Of a DNA stretch of 64,000 bases, positions 1-8,023 are shown piece after piece. Positions within the stretch are counted from its first letter, which is position 1. Every line of letters begins with the position of its first letter. The DNA lies in NCBI RefSeq assembly GCF_030160635.1, contig NZ_BSOS01000013.1:62001-126000 (forward strand), given 5' to 3'. The notes beneath the pieces are model-generated. The model ran no database searches, was not told the origin of the DNA, and was given only the letters and a program-made list of their open reading frames with translations. The DNA comes from Acidocella aquatica. GTDB lineage: Bacteria > Pseudomonadota > Alphaproteobacteria > Acetobacterales > Acetobacteraceae. The translations under genes were made by a program, and so were the position numbers.

Positions 1-1
1 T

Positions 2-499
2 GACCAGGCGCTGGAGGCGCACGTTACATTCAGTAAGGCGCGAAGTTTCTTTACCTGCGACATAAACGTGCATGCGGGCCGCGGCATTACCGTGCGCGGC
101 GAGGGTGAGGCCGGCGATGCGCATGCCGCCTTCGACGATGCGGCCGAGCATATCGCCACCCGCCTGCGCCGCTACCGGCGCCGCGTTTCCGAGCACGCGC
201 GCGATGCGGGAAACCGCGCCAAACCCGAGGCCGGGCGGCAGTATGTGTTGCAGGCAGAGGCCCCGGCGGAGATTGAAAAACAGGCCGAGGCGCATTCAGA
301 GGCCGAGGCGCTGCACGCCACCATCATAGCCGAATCCGATGCGGCCATTGAGTCGCTGACGGTGCGCGACGCGGTGATGCGCATGGATCTGGCGTTTCAG
401 CAGGTGCTGATGTTCCGCAACTCCAAAAACGGCCACCTGAACGTGGTGTATCGCCGCCCTGACGGGCATGTGGGATGGATTGACCCCGCCGGAGCGTAA
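2..499 (+). CDS. hpf: Ribosome hibernation promoting factor, long form (5' partial)
   Basis: The reading frame is open from base 2, so the window edge cuts off the N-terminus; the in-frame ATG at 68 is internal. Visible N-terminal residues (EAHVTFSKARSFFTCDINVH) fit the S30AE/HPF-RaiA fold that binds the 30S decoding region. After a variable linker comes the C-terminal dimerisation domain (SLTVRDAVMRMDLAFQQVLM...FRN...VVYRRPDGHVGWIDP) that defines long HPF. Long HPF pairs stationary-phase 70S ribosomes into 100S dimers. The gene ends at a strong hairpin terminator and faces map. Only the first 30 or so residues appear to be missing. Confidence 0.93.
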   Translation, partial: DQALEAHVTFSKARSFFTCDINVHAGRGITVRGEGEAGDAHAAFDDAAEHIATRLRRYRRRVSEHARDAGNRAKPEAGRQYVLQAEAPAEIEKQAEAHSEAEALHATIIAESDAAIESLTVRDAVMRMDLAFQQVLMFRNSKNGHLNVVYRRPDGHVGWIDPAGA

Positions 500-507
500 A
501 AGCCGCG

Positions 508-542
508 AAAAAGGCCAGGGACAAAATCCCTGGCCTTTTTTT
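508..542 (+). terminator. Intrinsic terminator of hpf
   Basis: A perfect GC-rich stem (GGCCAGGGA / TCCCTGGCC) with a CAAAA loop is flanked by A-run and T-run. It lies directly after the hpf stop. Because map converges from the other side, the flanking A-run could also make it work on the minus strand. Confidence 0.9.
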
Positions 543-559
543 ATGCCCTGAAGGATTTA

Positions 560-1363
560 TCAGACATAAGGCGGAACCGTGTAGCCTTTCGGCGAGAGGG
601 TGAAAATCTCATGACCGGTTTCGGTCACGCCTATCATATGTTCAAACTGCGCCGAGAGAGAGCGGTCACGCGTTACCGCTGTCCACCCATCATCCAGCAC
701 CTTCACCTCCGGGCGGCCCACGTTGACCATGGGCTCGATGGTGAAGAACATGCCCGCTTTAAGCGCCGGGCCATCCCCCCGGCGGCCAAAATGCAGCACG
801 TTGGGCGGTTCATGGAAATTGCGGCCGATGCCGTGGCCGCAGAAATCGCGCACCACGGTAAAGCGCTGCGCCTCGACATAGGATTGAATGGCATAGCCGA
901 TGTCGCCAAAGGTGGCGCCGGGTTTGACCACGGCAATGCCGCGCATCAGCGCCTCATACGTCACCTCGATCAGCCGCCGCGCGCGGGTGTTGGCTGTGCC
1001 TGCGACATACATGCGGCTGGAATCGCCAAACCAGCCGTCCAGGATCACGGTCACGTCGATGTTGACGATGTCCCCGTCGAGCAGCTTTTTCTCGCCCGGA
1101 ATACCGTGGCAGACGACATGGTTGATGGAGGTACAGATCGACTTGGGGAAACCGCGATAGTTCAGCGGCGCCGGGACCGCGCCATGCGCCAGGATGAAGT
1201 CATGGCAAAGGATATTCAGCTCCTCGGTGGTGACCCCGGGAACCACATAAGGGCCGATCATATCCAACGTCCGGGCAGCCAGCAGGCCCGCCGCGCGCAT
1301 CGGGGCAAAATCCTCTGGCCGGTGTATTGTAATCCGCCGTGCTTCGGCGCCGCCATCCATCAT
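560..1363 (-). CDS. map: Methionine aminopeptidase, type I
   Basis: This 267-residue cytosolic metalloprotease removes N-terminal methionine from new proteins. The dinuclear metal ligands of the M24A family are visible: Asp in NIDVTV, Asp in FGDSSRM, His in CGHGIGRNFHE, Glu in FFTIEPMVN and Glu in SAQFEHMIG. Length is normal for type Ia without an N-terminal extension. Two adjacent ATG codons open the frame and neither has a strong Shine-Dalgarno, so the start is uncertain by one codon. It converges on hpf; fumC lies 100 bases upstream on the same strand. Confidence 0.96.
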   Translation of the reverse strand: MMDGGAEARRITIHRPEDFAPMRAAGLLAARTLDMIGPYVVPGVTTEELNILCHDFILAHGAVPAPLNYRGFPKSICTSINHVVCHGIPGEKKLLDGDIVNIDVTVILDGWFGDSSRMYVAGTANTRARRLIEVTYEALMRGIAVVKPGATFGDIGYAIQSYVEAQRFTVVRDFCGHGIGRNFHEPPNVLHFGRRGDGPALKAGMFFTIEPMVNVGRPEVKVLDDGWTAVTRDRSLSAQFEHMIGVTETGHEIFTLSPKGYTVPPYV

Positions 1364-1384
1364 TCGGGTCTTTCGCTAAAGGGT

Positions 1385-1401
1385 GGTGCCGTGGGGGCAC
1401 C
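1385..1401 (-). other. Short stem-loop between fumC and map
   Basis: GGTGCC and GGCACC form a 6-bp stem around a 5-base loop. On the minus strand it is followed only by CCCTTT, so it is a weak terminator or a processing hairpin after fumC. Nothing else stands out in this 100-base gap. Confidence 0.3.
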
Positions 1402-1464
1402 AGGTTTCTGCGGCATTAGATGCAGATGCGGCCGCCGGAAAGCAAGTGCCAGGTGGAAAACCCT

Positions 1465-2880
1465 TCACGGCTGGTTCTCAATCCGCAGCGGCCGGGTCAT
1501 CTCTTCCGGCTTCACCCATTCGTCAAATTCCTCCCCCGTGGTGACACCCAGGGCCAGCGCCGCCGCACGGAGCGACAACCCCTCGTGATGTGCCTTGAGC
1601 GCCACCTTGGCCGCCGCCGCGTAACCGATGTGCGGGTTCAGCGCGGTGACGAGCATGAGGTTTTTCGCAAGGTTTTCGGCGATTTTCCCGTAGGCTGGCG
1701 CGATGCCCGCCGCGCAATGCGTGTTGAAGGCGCCCAGCGCCTCGGCCAGCAGGCGGGCTGAATCGAGCAAATTGTGCAGCATCACCGGCTTGAACACATT
1801 GAGCTGAAAATTGCCCTGGCTGCCCGCGAAGGCCACGGCATGGTCATTGCCGAACACCTGCACGGCCACCATCGTCAGCGCCTCGCTCTGGGTGGGGTTG
1901 ATCTTGCCGGGCATGATGGAGGAGCCAGGCTCGTTCTCGGGGATCAGCAGTTCGCCGATGCCCGCGCGCGGGCCGGAGGCATACCAGCGGACATCGTTGG
2001 CGATTTTCATCGCCGCTCCCGCCAGCACGCGCAAGCTCCCCGAGGCGGCCACCACGGCGTCATGCGCCGAGAGGGCCGCATATTTGTTGTGCGCGGTGCG
2101 GAAGGGCTTGCCGGTCTCCAGCGCGATGAACTCCGCCGCCGTGGCGCCAAAATTGGGGTGAGCGTTCAAGCCTGTGCCAACCGCCGTGCCGCCGATGGCG
2201 AGCTCATAGAGCCCCGGCAGCGTGGCGTGGATGCCAGACATCGCCGCATGCAGTTGCGCGGCCCAGCCGGAGATGACCTGGCCGAGGGTGATCGGCGTCG
2301 CGTCCTGCAAATGGGTGCGCCCGGTCATCACCACATCGGCGAACGCCAGGCTTTTTGCCTCGAATACAGCCAGCAGGGCCGCCACGGCGGGCAGCAGCGC
2401 GTTCTCGATCACCTCGGCGGCGGCGATGTGCATGACCGTGGGGAAGGTATCGTTGGAGGATTGCGAATGATTGACGTCGTCGTTGGGGTCGATCGGCTTT
2501 TTGCTGCCCAGAACCCCGCCCGCGAGCTGGATGGCGCGGTTGGCGATGACCTCGTTGGCGTTCATGTTGCTCTGGGTGCCCGAGCCGGTCTGGAACACCA
2601 CCAGGGGGAACTCCGCATCCCATTGACCGGCGATCACCTCCTCCGCCGCCCGCACGATAAGTGCGGCCTTCTCCTCCGCCAGCTGCCCCAGAGCCTGGTT
2701 GGCCAGGGCGCAGGCCTTCTTGAGGATGCCAAAACCCCGGATAACCTCCCGGCCCCAGATATAATCGCGCCGCCCGATGGGGAAATTCTCGATGCTGCGC
2801 TGGGTCTGCGCCCCCCAGAGCCGGGCGGCGGGAACCTGAACCTCGCCCAGACTATCATGTTCAACGCGGAACTTGTTCAT
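1465..2880 (-). CDS. fumC: Fumarate hydratase, class II
   Basis: The 471-residue oxygen-stable, iron-independent fumarase converts fumarate to malate in the TCA cycle as a homotetramer. Conserved blocks in order are [28 protein letters not shown] with its active-site region, and the superfamily signature [17 protein letters not shown]. The start at 2880 ([10 protein letters not shown]) is preferred over an upstream alternative codon because it matches the usual class II N-terminus and leaves a 1-base gap after the preceding small gene. That spacing suggests translational coupling. Confidence 0.97.
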   Translation of the reverse strand: MNKFRVEHDSLGEVQVPAARLWGAQTQRSIENFPIGRRDYIWGREVIRGFGILKKACALANQALGQLAEEKAALIVRAAEEVIAGQWDAEFPLVVFQTGSGTQSNMNANEVIANRAIQLAGGVLGSKKPIDPNDDVNHSQSSNDTFPTVMHIAAAEVIENALLPAVAALLAVFEAKSLAFADVVMTGRTHLQDATPITLGQVISGWAAQLHAAMSGIHATLPGLYELAIGGTAVGTGLNAHPNFGATAAEFIALETGKPFRTAHNKYAALSAHDAVVAASGSLRVLAGAAMKIANDVRWYASGPRAGIGELLIPENEPGSSIMPGKINPTQSEALTMVAVQVFGNDHAVAFAGSQGNFQLNVFKPVMLHNLLDSARLLAEALGAFNTHCAAGIAPAYGKIAENLAKNLMLVTALNPHIGYAAAAKVALKAHHEGLSLRAAALALGVTTGEEFDEWVKPEEMTRPLRIENQP

Positions 2881-2881
2881 T

Positions 2882-3166
2882 CTACAGCCTTCCATTCAGA
2901 AACCCCAGCGCGGGAAGCGGCTTCCAGCGGCGGGGTAAATCGGTGCGGCGGATGGGTTTGATGGCATATATGGGGATGGGCTGGGCCGATGACTCCAAAA
3001 ATCCGGCATAGGCGCGCACCTGCGCCTCACGCCAGGTTTTATCCGCCAAAGCGGCGCTGCGGCTTGCATAAACCTCGGCGATGCGGATCACCCGCCCGCT
3101 CATCGCCACCACCGCCCAGAGTGAGGATTCCGGGCTTTTACGTTCATCAGAGTGGAACTCCGCCAT
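2882..3166 (-). CDS. Small conserved-looking hypothetical protein upstream of fumC
   Basis: A 94-residue protein I do not recognise. The ATG at 3166 has a good Shine-Dalgarno (AAGGGGA, 4 bases upstream); a longer in-frame start at 3211 lacks this. The protein is soluble and basic ([13 protein letters not shown]), with no signal peptide or membrane segment. Its stop lies one base before the fumC ATG, so the two are almost certainly co-transcribed, and it may act on fumarase expression or TCA metabolism. That role is inference from position only. Confidence 0.75.
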   Translation of the reverse strand: MAEFHSDERKSPESSLWAVVAMSGRVIRIAEVYASRSAALADKTWREAQVRAYAGFLESSAQPIPIYAIKPIRRTDLPRRWKPLPALGFLNGRL

Positions 3167-3233
3167 CGCATCCCCTTGTCTTGGACGAAACATCCTGTAC
3201 TTCTCCGGCAAATTTGTTTTTGGAGAGCAGTGA

Positions 3234-4244
3234 ATGGATCGTGAGGTTCAGGTCTGGCGTGAGGGTAGAGCAGGACGCATCCGGTTGAACAGACCAAAGG
3301 CATTCAACGCTCTCAATTTAGACATGGTAAAGACGATCCGCGCCGCCGTGGATGAATTTGGCGCCGATCCGGCAGTGCATGTCATCCTGGTGGACACTTT
3401 GGAGCGCTGGTTCTGCTCCGGCGGCGATGTGCGGATGCTCCATGCCGGCGCGGTCGCGGGCGATGCCAGCATCGCGGAGAGCTTCTTCGGGCTTGAATAC
3501 GCGATGAACCAGGCGATCGCCGATCTGCGCAAGCCCTATGTCGCGATCATCAACGGGCTGTGCATGGGCGGCGGGGTCGGCATTTCGGTCCACGGCAGCC
3601 ACCGCATCGCCACCGAAAACGCGCTGCTGGCCATGCCCGAGACCGGGATCGCGCTGTTCCCCGACGTTGGCGCCAGCTATGCGCTGCCGCGTATGCCCGG
3701 GGCGCTTGGCATGTATCTGGGCCTCACCGGGGCGCGGGTGACAGGCGCCGATGCGGTGCATACCGGATTTGCCACGCATTTTGTGCCCAGCGGGCAGATC
3801 GCCGCGCTGAGTGCGGCGATTGTGCGCGACGGTGTAACAGCGATTGCCGAATATGCCGCTCCCCTGCCCCCCTTTACCCTGGCCGCCGAGCGGGAGCTGA
3901 TCGACCGGGCTTTCGGCCAGGATAGCGTGAACGGGATCATCGCCACCCTGGAGGCGGACGGCGGCAGCTTCGCCAAGGCGGCACTGGCGCAGTTGCGGCA
4001 GCATTCGCCAAGCTCGGTACATTGGAGTTTTGAGATCATCCGGCGCGGCGCGGCGCGGGATCTGGCCGGGTGTCTTGCCGCTGAATATGATCTGGTGTGC
4101 CAGATCGCGATGAGTGCTGAGTTTATCGAAGGTGTGCGCGCGCTGCTGGTTGACAAGGACAAATCCCCCAAATGGCAGCCGCCGCGGCTGGAGGACGTGA
4201 ACCCGGCTACGATCGCCGCCCTTTTCGCGCCCAGGCCGCGCTGA
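3234..4244 (+). CDS. 3-hydroxyisobutyryl-CoA hydrolase-type enoyl-CoA hydratase family protein
   Basis: The 336-residue crotonase-fold protein starts at an ATG with GGAGAG upstream. It carries the ECH_2/HIBCH signature: RLNRPKAFNALN near the N-terminus, the oxyanion-hole stretches FCSGGDVRML and NGLCMGGGVGIS, and MPETGIALFPDVGASYALPR, which separates HIBCH from ordinary enoyl-CoA hydratases. HIBCH releases 3-hydroxyisobutyrate from its CoA ester in valine catabolism. No other valine-degradation gene is nearby, so exact substrate is inferred from family. Its last 38 bases overlap the convergent glycosyltransferase gene. Confidence 0.87.
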   Translation: MDREVQVWREGRAGRIRLNRPKAFNALNLDMVKTIRAAVDEFGADPAVHVILVDTLERWFCSGGDVRMLHAGAVAGDASIAESFFGLEYAMNQAIADLRKPYVAIINGLCMGGGVGISVHGSHRIATENALLAMPETGIALFPDVGASYALPRMPGALGMYLGLTGARVTGADAVHTGFATHFVPSGQIAALSAAIVRDGVTAIAEYAAPLPPFTLAAERELIDRAFGQDSVNGIIATLEADGGSFAKAALAQLRQHSPSSVHWSFEIIRRGAARDLAGCLAAEYDLVCQIAMSAEFIEGVRALLVDKDKSPKWQPPRLEDVNPATIAALFAPRPR

Positions 4245-4959
4245 GCAGATCGCGCAGGATGGCCGGACCGGCGCGCAGATAGCGCCGGGCCAGCCGGCGC
4301 GGCTCCTGGCGCAGGCGGTAGAGCCATTCCAGGCCGTTACGGCGCATCCATAAAGGTGCGCGGGGCAAAACACCGGCGCAGAAATCCAGCGCCGAGCCGA
4401 TGCACAGCCCGGTGCCGGTGGCGCCGCCCTGGGTGGCGATGGCGTGGGCCAGATGCTCCTGCAAGGGCGAACCGAGCGCGATGAAGGTGAAATCCGCCTG
4501 CGCGCCGCAGCCAAATTCGCGCGCGCGGGCAAAGGCGGCCGGATTGTTGAGCAGGCCCCCGGGCGGGGCGTGATGCATGAAGTGATTGGCCGGATAGCGC
4601 GCCGCCAAGGCGGCAAAGCCGGGCGGCTGCATGCCGATGACAGCGATGCGCGCGCCGCGCAGTTGCTCCAGCAGCGCCGCCGCAAGGTCCGCCCCCGGCA
4701 CCACCGCCGGGTGTTGCAGACCCAGCGCGCGGGCGGCCAGGGCGATGAAGCGCGAATCCAGCAGCCGCAGTTGCGCCGCCTGATACAATGGCAACAGCCC
4801 GGGGCTGCGCCGCAGCCGGACCAGATGATCGGCATTCGGGGTGACGACATAGGCGAACGGCGCCCCGGGCACGCGCGCCAGCAGCCCGGCGGTAACCTGC
4901 GCAAGCGGCGCGTCATCAAATGTGAGGCCAAGCAACGTGATGGAGCTCAAGGCGTCCAT
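4207..4959 (-). CDS. WecG/TagA/CpsF family glycosyltransferase (GT26)
   Basis: A 250-residue enzyme. Family features are the N-terminal VVTPNADHLVRL block with the catalytic Asp region, LDSRFIALAARALG, VVPGADL, and the C-terminal ALGSPLQEHLA, IGSALDFCAGVLPRAP and RNGLEWLYRLRQEPRRL, the last being the usual membrane-docking tail. GT26 enzymes add N-acetylmannosamine(uronate) or related sugars to lipid-linked glycans for exopolysaccharide, ECA or teichoic-acid-like polymers. It overlaps the outer-membrane barrel gene upstream by 13 bases, so the pair is one transcription unit. The donor and acceptor sugars cannot be told. Confidence 0.88.
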   Translation of the reverse strand: MDALSSITLLGLTFDDAPLAQVTAGLLARVPGAPFAYVVTPNADHLVRLRRSPGLLPLYQAAQLRLLDSRFIALAARALGLQHPAVVPGADLAAALLEQLRGARIAVIGMQPPGFAALAARYPANHFMHHAPPGGLLNNPAAFARAREFGCGAQADFTFIALGSPLQEHLAHAIATQGGATGTGLCIGSALDFCAGVLPRAPLWMRRNGLEWLYRLRQEPRRLARRYLRAGPAILRDLLSAAWARKGRRS

Positions 4960-6134
4960 GTCATGCCGAATGTGACAACATGCTCGTTCGCGGCAGGCAG
5001 ATAATTGGCCTGACGGTCATTGAACGCATAATCGGCGTCCAGCGCCAGTTCGGGGCCAAGCCGCCAGGAGGTTTCAGCATCGGCGGTGAACAGGCTCTCG
5101 CGCCGGAAGCTGTGCAAATAGGCAGCGCTGGCGGCCTTGGCCGTGAGGTTGATGGTGACATTGCGCATATATTCATGGCTGAGGGATAGTTTTGCCTCGC
5201 TCAGCGTGTAAGGGGCGGCGCTGACCTCGTCCGGGTCGTCGATTTCGCGCGCCAGGGTCAGGCGCAGCTTGTCCAGATCGCCCGGCATCCAATCCAGCGC
5301 CAGTTCCAGCACCGGCGCGGTGAGCGCCGGGCCAAAACGCGGCTGGCGCTGCGCCACGCCGCCCAGGGCGCTGAAGCTCCACAGGCCGGAGGCCGTGTCC
5401 ACCAGCCCGGCGAGGAGTTGGTAGGTGGCGGCGTTGAAGGCCGGGGTCTCATAGACAGACTGCGTGGCGTGCAAACGGAGCAGGAACTGCAACGGGCCGG
5501 GGGGCAGATAGGCCGTGGTCAGCCCCTCGCGCGTGTCGCGGCGGTTTTGCGCGCCAGGGCTGGGGAAGCTGTAGGCGGTGGCCGAAGCGTCTGGCGTGAG
5601 CGTGAACATGCCCAGCGAAATCTCATCACGGGCTCTGAAATCGCGCACGGTAAAGCCAAGCGGCCGGGCGGCGGCGATTGTGCCCAGCGTGAAGCCGGTT
5701 TCCTGCGCCCGCTCATAGACGGCGGAAATGGTGATGGTCTCGCGCGCCAGCACAGCCCGCTCCCCGGCGCCAAGCGTGAAACCGGAGGTATCCTGCGCCC
5801 GGTTGCCCGGATACAGGGCGGTATTCACGGTCGCGAACACCCCCAGGCCCAGCAGCGGGTCAGCCAGCAGCAGACTCGGCGCGGCGGTGAACCGCGAGGA
5901 CGCGGCGGCGGCGTTGGGCGCGGAGTCGTAACCTGCGCCCAGGGCCAGGGCGGGGGCGATGCTCAAGCCGTTGACCTCAAAGCCGGAAAACTCCGGGCGC
6001 GGCGGCTTATGCTCCGCCGTGACCGCGAATGGCGTGCCGTAGCCCGCAATGGCGGCGGGCAGCACAGCATCCAGCTCCTGCGCGGCGGCGGGGAGAGCCG
6101 TGAGCGCCAGCAGGCCGGTGAGGATTTTACGCAC
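4947..6134 (-). CDS. Outer-membrane beta-barrel protein (BBP2-like), probable polysaccharide locus
   Basis: About 395 residues with a Sec signal peptide (RKILTGLLALTALPAAAQ) followed by alternating amphipathic strands and a C-terminal strand ending FGMTWTP. This fits the putative beta-barrel porin 2 family often found in exopolysaccharide clusters. I chose the GTG at 6134. A good promoter -10 (TGTAAT) overlaps the upstream ATG at 6158, which would then be untranscribed, and the GTG leaves a textbook signal peptide. Neither start has a clear Shine-Dalgarno. It is co-oriented and overlapping with the GT26 gene, suggesting a role in glycan export or anchoring. Confidence 0.75.
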   Translation of the reverse strand: MRKILTGLLALTALPAAAQELDAVLPAAIAGYGTPFAVTAEHKPPRPEFSGFEVNGLSIAPALALGAGYDSAPNAAAASSRFTAAPSLLLADPLLGLGVFATVNTALYPGNRAQDTSGFTLGAGERAVLARETITISAVYERAQETGFTLGTIAAARPLGFTVRDFRARDEISLGMFTLTPDASATAYSFPSPGAQNRRDTREGLTTAYLPPGPLQFLLRLHATQSVYETPAFNAATYQLLAGLVDTASGLWSFSALGGVAQRQPRFGPALTAPVLELALDWMPGDLDKLRLTLAREIDDPDEVSAAPYTLSEAKLSLSHEYMRNVTINLTAKAASAAYLHSFRRESLFTADAETSWRLGPELALDADYAFNDRQANYLPAANEHVVTFGMTWTP

Positions 6135-6156
6135 GGGATATGTTCGGCATTTCCAC

Positions 6157-6185
6157 ATTACAACCAAAACGTTTATTTGAGTCAA
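6157..6185 (-). promoter_or_regulatory. Sigma70-type promoter for the beta-barrel/GT26 operon
   Basis: On the minus strand TTGACT (6185-6180) and TGTAAT (6162-6157) are separated by exactly 17 bases, each matching consensus at five of six positions. Predicted transcription would start near 6150. That excludes the ATG at 6158 and supports the GTG at 6134 as the start of the barrel gene. Confidence 0.6.
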
Positions 6186-6209
6186 AACACAATTTATAGT
6201 TGATTATTC

Positions 6210-7205
6210 ATGGCGCGGCGAAATGATATCGACCTGACGAAAGGGCTGGCCATTCTGCTCGTCGTGTTCGGCCACCTGGTCGCGCGGGCGGACCCGGCGG
6301 GCGTGGCCTGGTATGAGCCGCTGCGCCGGGCGGTTTATGCCTTCCATATGCCGCTGTTTTTATATCTGAGCGGGCTGATGGCGGTCTCCTCGGGCCTGCT
6401 GCTGGCGCCCCGCGCGGCCTGGAAGCAGGTGGCGCTGGCGCGGGCGGAGCGTCTGCTGGTGCCGTTTTTCGGGTTGGGCGCGCTCATCGTGCTCGGCAAA
6501 ATCGCCGCCGCGCGGGTTATGTTCGTTGACAACCCTCCGGCCGGGCTGGCCGGTGGGCTTGGCGCGCTGCTCTGGCACACTGCGCAAAGCCCGGCGGCTT
6601 CCATCTGGTATCTGTTCGTGCTCTTCGCGGTCAGCCTCGCCGGCATGGTGCTGCTGAACGGGCAGCCCCGGCGCCTGCCCTGGCTGCTAGCCGGCATGTT
6701 GCTGCTCTACACCCAGCCCCTGCCCGCTTATATGTATCTCGACCGCGTGGGGCGCTACGCGGTGTTTTTCGGCCTTGGCGCGGGGGCCGGGCTTCTGGGC
6801 GCGCGCTGGGACAATTTCATGGACCGTTGGTGGCGCTGGCTGCTGGCCGCCTTCAGCCTGGGCCTGGCCGTGGTGGCGGGCTGGGGCGCGCATTGGCCCG
6901 AGGCGGTGGTTTTATTGCCGATGGGAGCACTCTCCATGCCCGCGCTTCACGGATTGTTAAGGCGTTGCGCCGCATCCTCGCCAAGGCTTCTCCTTGGTCT
7001 CGGGCGGTACAGTTTCATGATCTATCTGTTCAACACGTTGTTCATCGGCTTCACCAAGGGGGTGTTGCTGCATCTATATTCCTGGAATGGCGCCAATTTC
7101 CTCCCTTTCGCAATGGCGCTGATGCTCGCGGGTGTCTGCGGCCCGGTGGCGCTCAAGCGGTTGGTGTTCCGGCGCGTGAAACTGCTGGACCGGCTGACGG
7201 ATTAG
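6210..7205 (+). CDS. Acyltransferase 3 family membrane protein (OafA/YrhL-like)
   Basis: A 331-residue polytopic membrane protein with about 10 hydrophobic segments. The N-terminal IDLTKGLAILLVVFGHLVAR contains the conserved Asp and His of the acyltransferase-3 family, followed by FHMPLFLYLSGL and a re-entrant FGLGRYSFMIYLFNTLF near the end. These enzymes acetylate or succinylate extracytoplasmic sugars. Divergent from the beta-barrel/GT26 operon with a 75-base gap between start codons, it plausibly decorates the same polysaccharide. Substrate unknown. Confidence 0.87.
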   Translation: MARRNDIDLTKGLAILLVVFGHLVARADPAGVAWYEPLRRAVYAFHMPLFLYLSGLMAVSSGLLLAPRAAWKQVALARAERLLVPFFGLGALIVLGKIAAARVMFVDNPPAGLAGGLGALLWHTAQSPAASIWYLFVLFAVSLAGMVLLNGQPRRLPWLLAGMLLLYTQPLPAYMYLDRVGRYAVFFGLGAGAGLLGARWDNFMDRWWRWLLAAFSLGLAVVAGWGAHWPEAVVLLPMGALSMPALHGLLRRCAASSPRLLLGLGRYSFMIYLFNTLFIGFTKGVLLHLYSWNGANFLPFAMALMLAGVCGPVALKRLVFRRVKLLDRLTD

Positions 7206-7253
7206 CAGCGTTCTGCCTGAATGCTCCGGTGCCGGTCCACCAACGGGCAAAAC

Positions 7254-7961
7254 TCAGCCCGCTTGCGCCATGGCGATGTAGTTGACCGAGGTGTCGCGCG
7301 AGATGCGGAATCCACCGGCCAGCGGGGCGAAGGTAATCCCCGCCGTGTCGCACAGCCGCAGCCCGGCGGCGCGGCAATGTCCGCCCAGCTCCACGGGGGT
7401 GATGAACTGGCTCCAGTTGTGGGTGCCAACGGGGAGCAGGCGCAGCAGATATTCGGCGCCCAGCTTGGCCACCAGGAAGGATTTCCTGCCCCGGTTCATG
7501 GTGGAGATGAACAACAACCCGCCCGGCTCCAGCAGTGCCGCCAGCGTGGCGACGAATTCGCCCGGCTCGGCAACATGCTCGATCACCTCCAGCGCGGTGA
7601 TGACCGGAAATTTTTCTCCCTCCGCCACCAGGGCCTCGGCGGTGGCGTTGCGGTAGCTGAGCGACAGCCCCTGCCCCGCCGCATGCGCCTGTGCTGCGGC
7701 GATCACCTCGGCTCCGGCGTCCAGCCCCAACACCTCATGCCCCGCCCGGGCGAGGGACTCGGAGAGCAAACCGGCGCCGCAGCCAACGTCAAGAATCCGC
7801 ACCGGGCCGGGGAAGCGGCGGCTGATCCGCTCCAGCACCCAGGCCGCGCGCGGCGGGTTCATCATGTGCAAAGGCCGCATCGGGCCGCTTTTATCCCACC
7901 AGCGCGACGCCAAATCGTCGAAAAGAGCGATTTCTTCTGGTCTGACCGAACTGCTCTGCAT
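7254..7961 (-). CDS. ubiG: Bifunctional ubiquinone O-methyltransferase
   Basis: A 235-residue SAM-dependent methyltransferase for both O-methylations of ubiquinone synthesis. The N-terminal ALFDDLASRWWDKSGPMRPL is the diagnostic UbiG/Coq3 opening, followed by SAM motif I (ILDVGCGAGLLSE), LDAGAEVIAAA and ALEVIEHVAEP, with KSFLVAKLGAEYLLRLLPVG in the membrane-interacting region. The start at 7961 is set by AGGAGA nine bases upstream. Longer in-frame starts are rejected. It is divergent from lysC, a frequent alphaproteobacterial arrangement. Confidence 0.95.
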   Translation of the reverse strand: MQSSSVRPEEIALFDDLASRWWDKSGPMRPLHMMNPPRAAWVLERISRRFPGPVRILDVGCGAGLLSESLARAGHEVLGLDAGAEVIAAAQAHAAGQGLSLSYRNATAEALVAEGEKFPVITALEVIEHVAEPGEFVATLAALLEPGGLLFISTMNRGRKSFLVAKLGAEYLLRLLPVGTHNWSQFITPVELGGHCRAAGLRLCDTAGITFAPLAGGFRISRDTSVNYIAMAQAG

Positions 7962-8023
7962 TGCCGAACTCTCCTGTGACCGGTATGTGACGCCCCGGCC
8001 GGTTTTCCACAAGGGACTTATGT

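Noticed and set aside
3318-4931. Minus-strand frame of about 537 codons overlapping the HIBCH-like and GT26 genes
   Set aside because: Both covered genes have strong motifs; this frame has Arg/Pro/Ala-rich shadow sequence.
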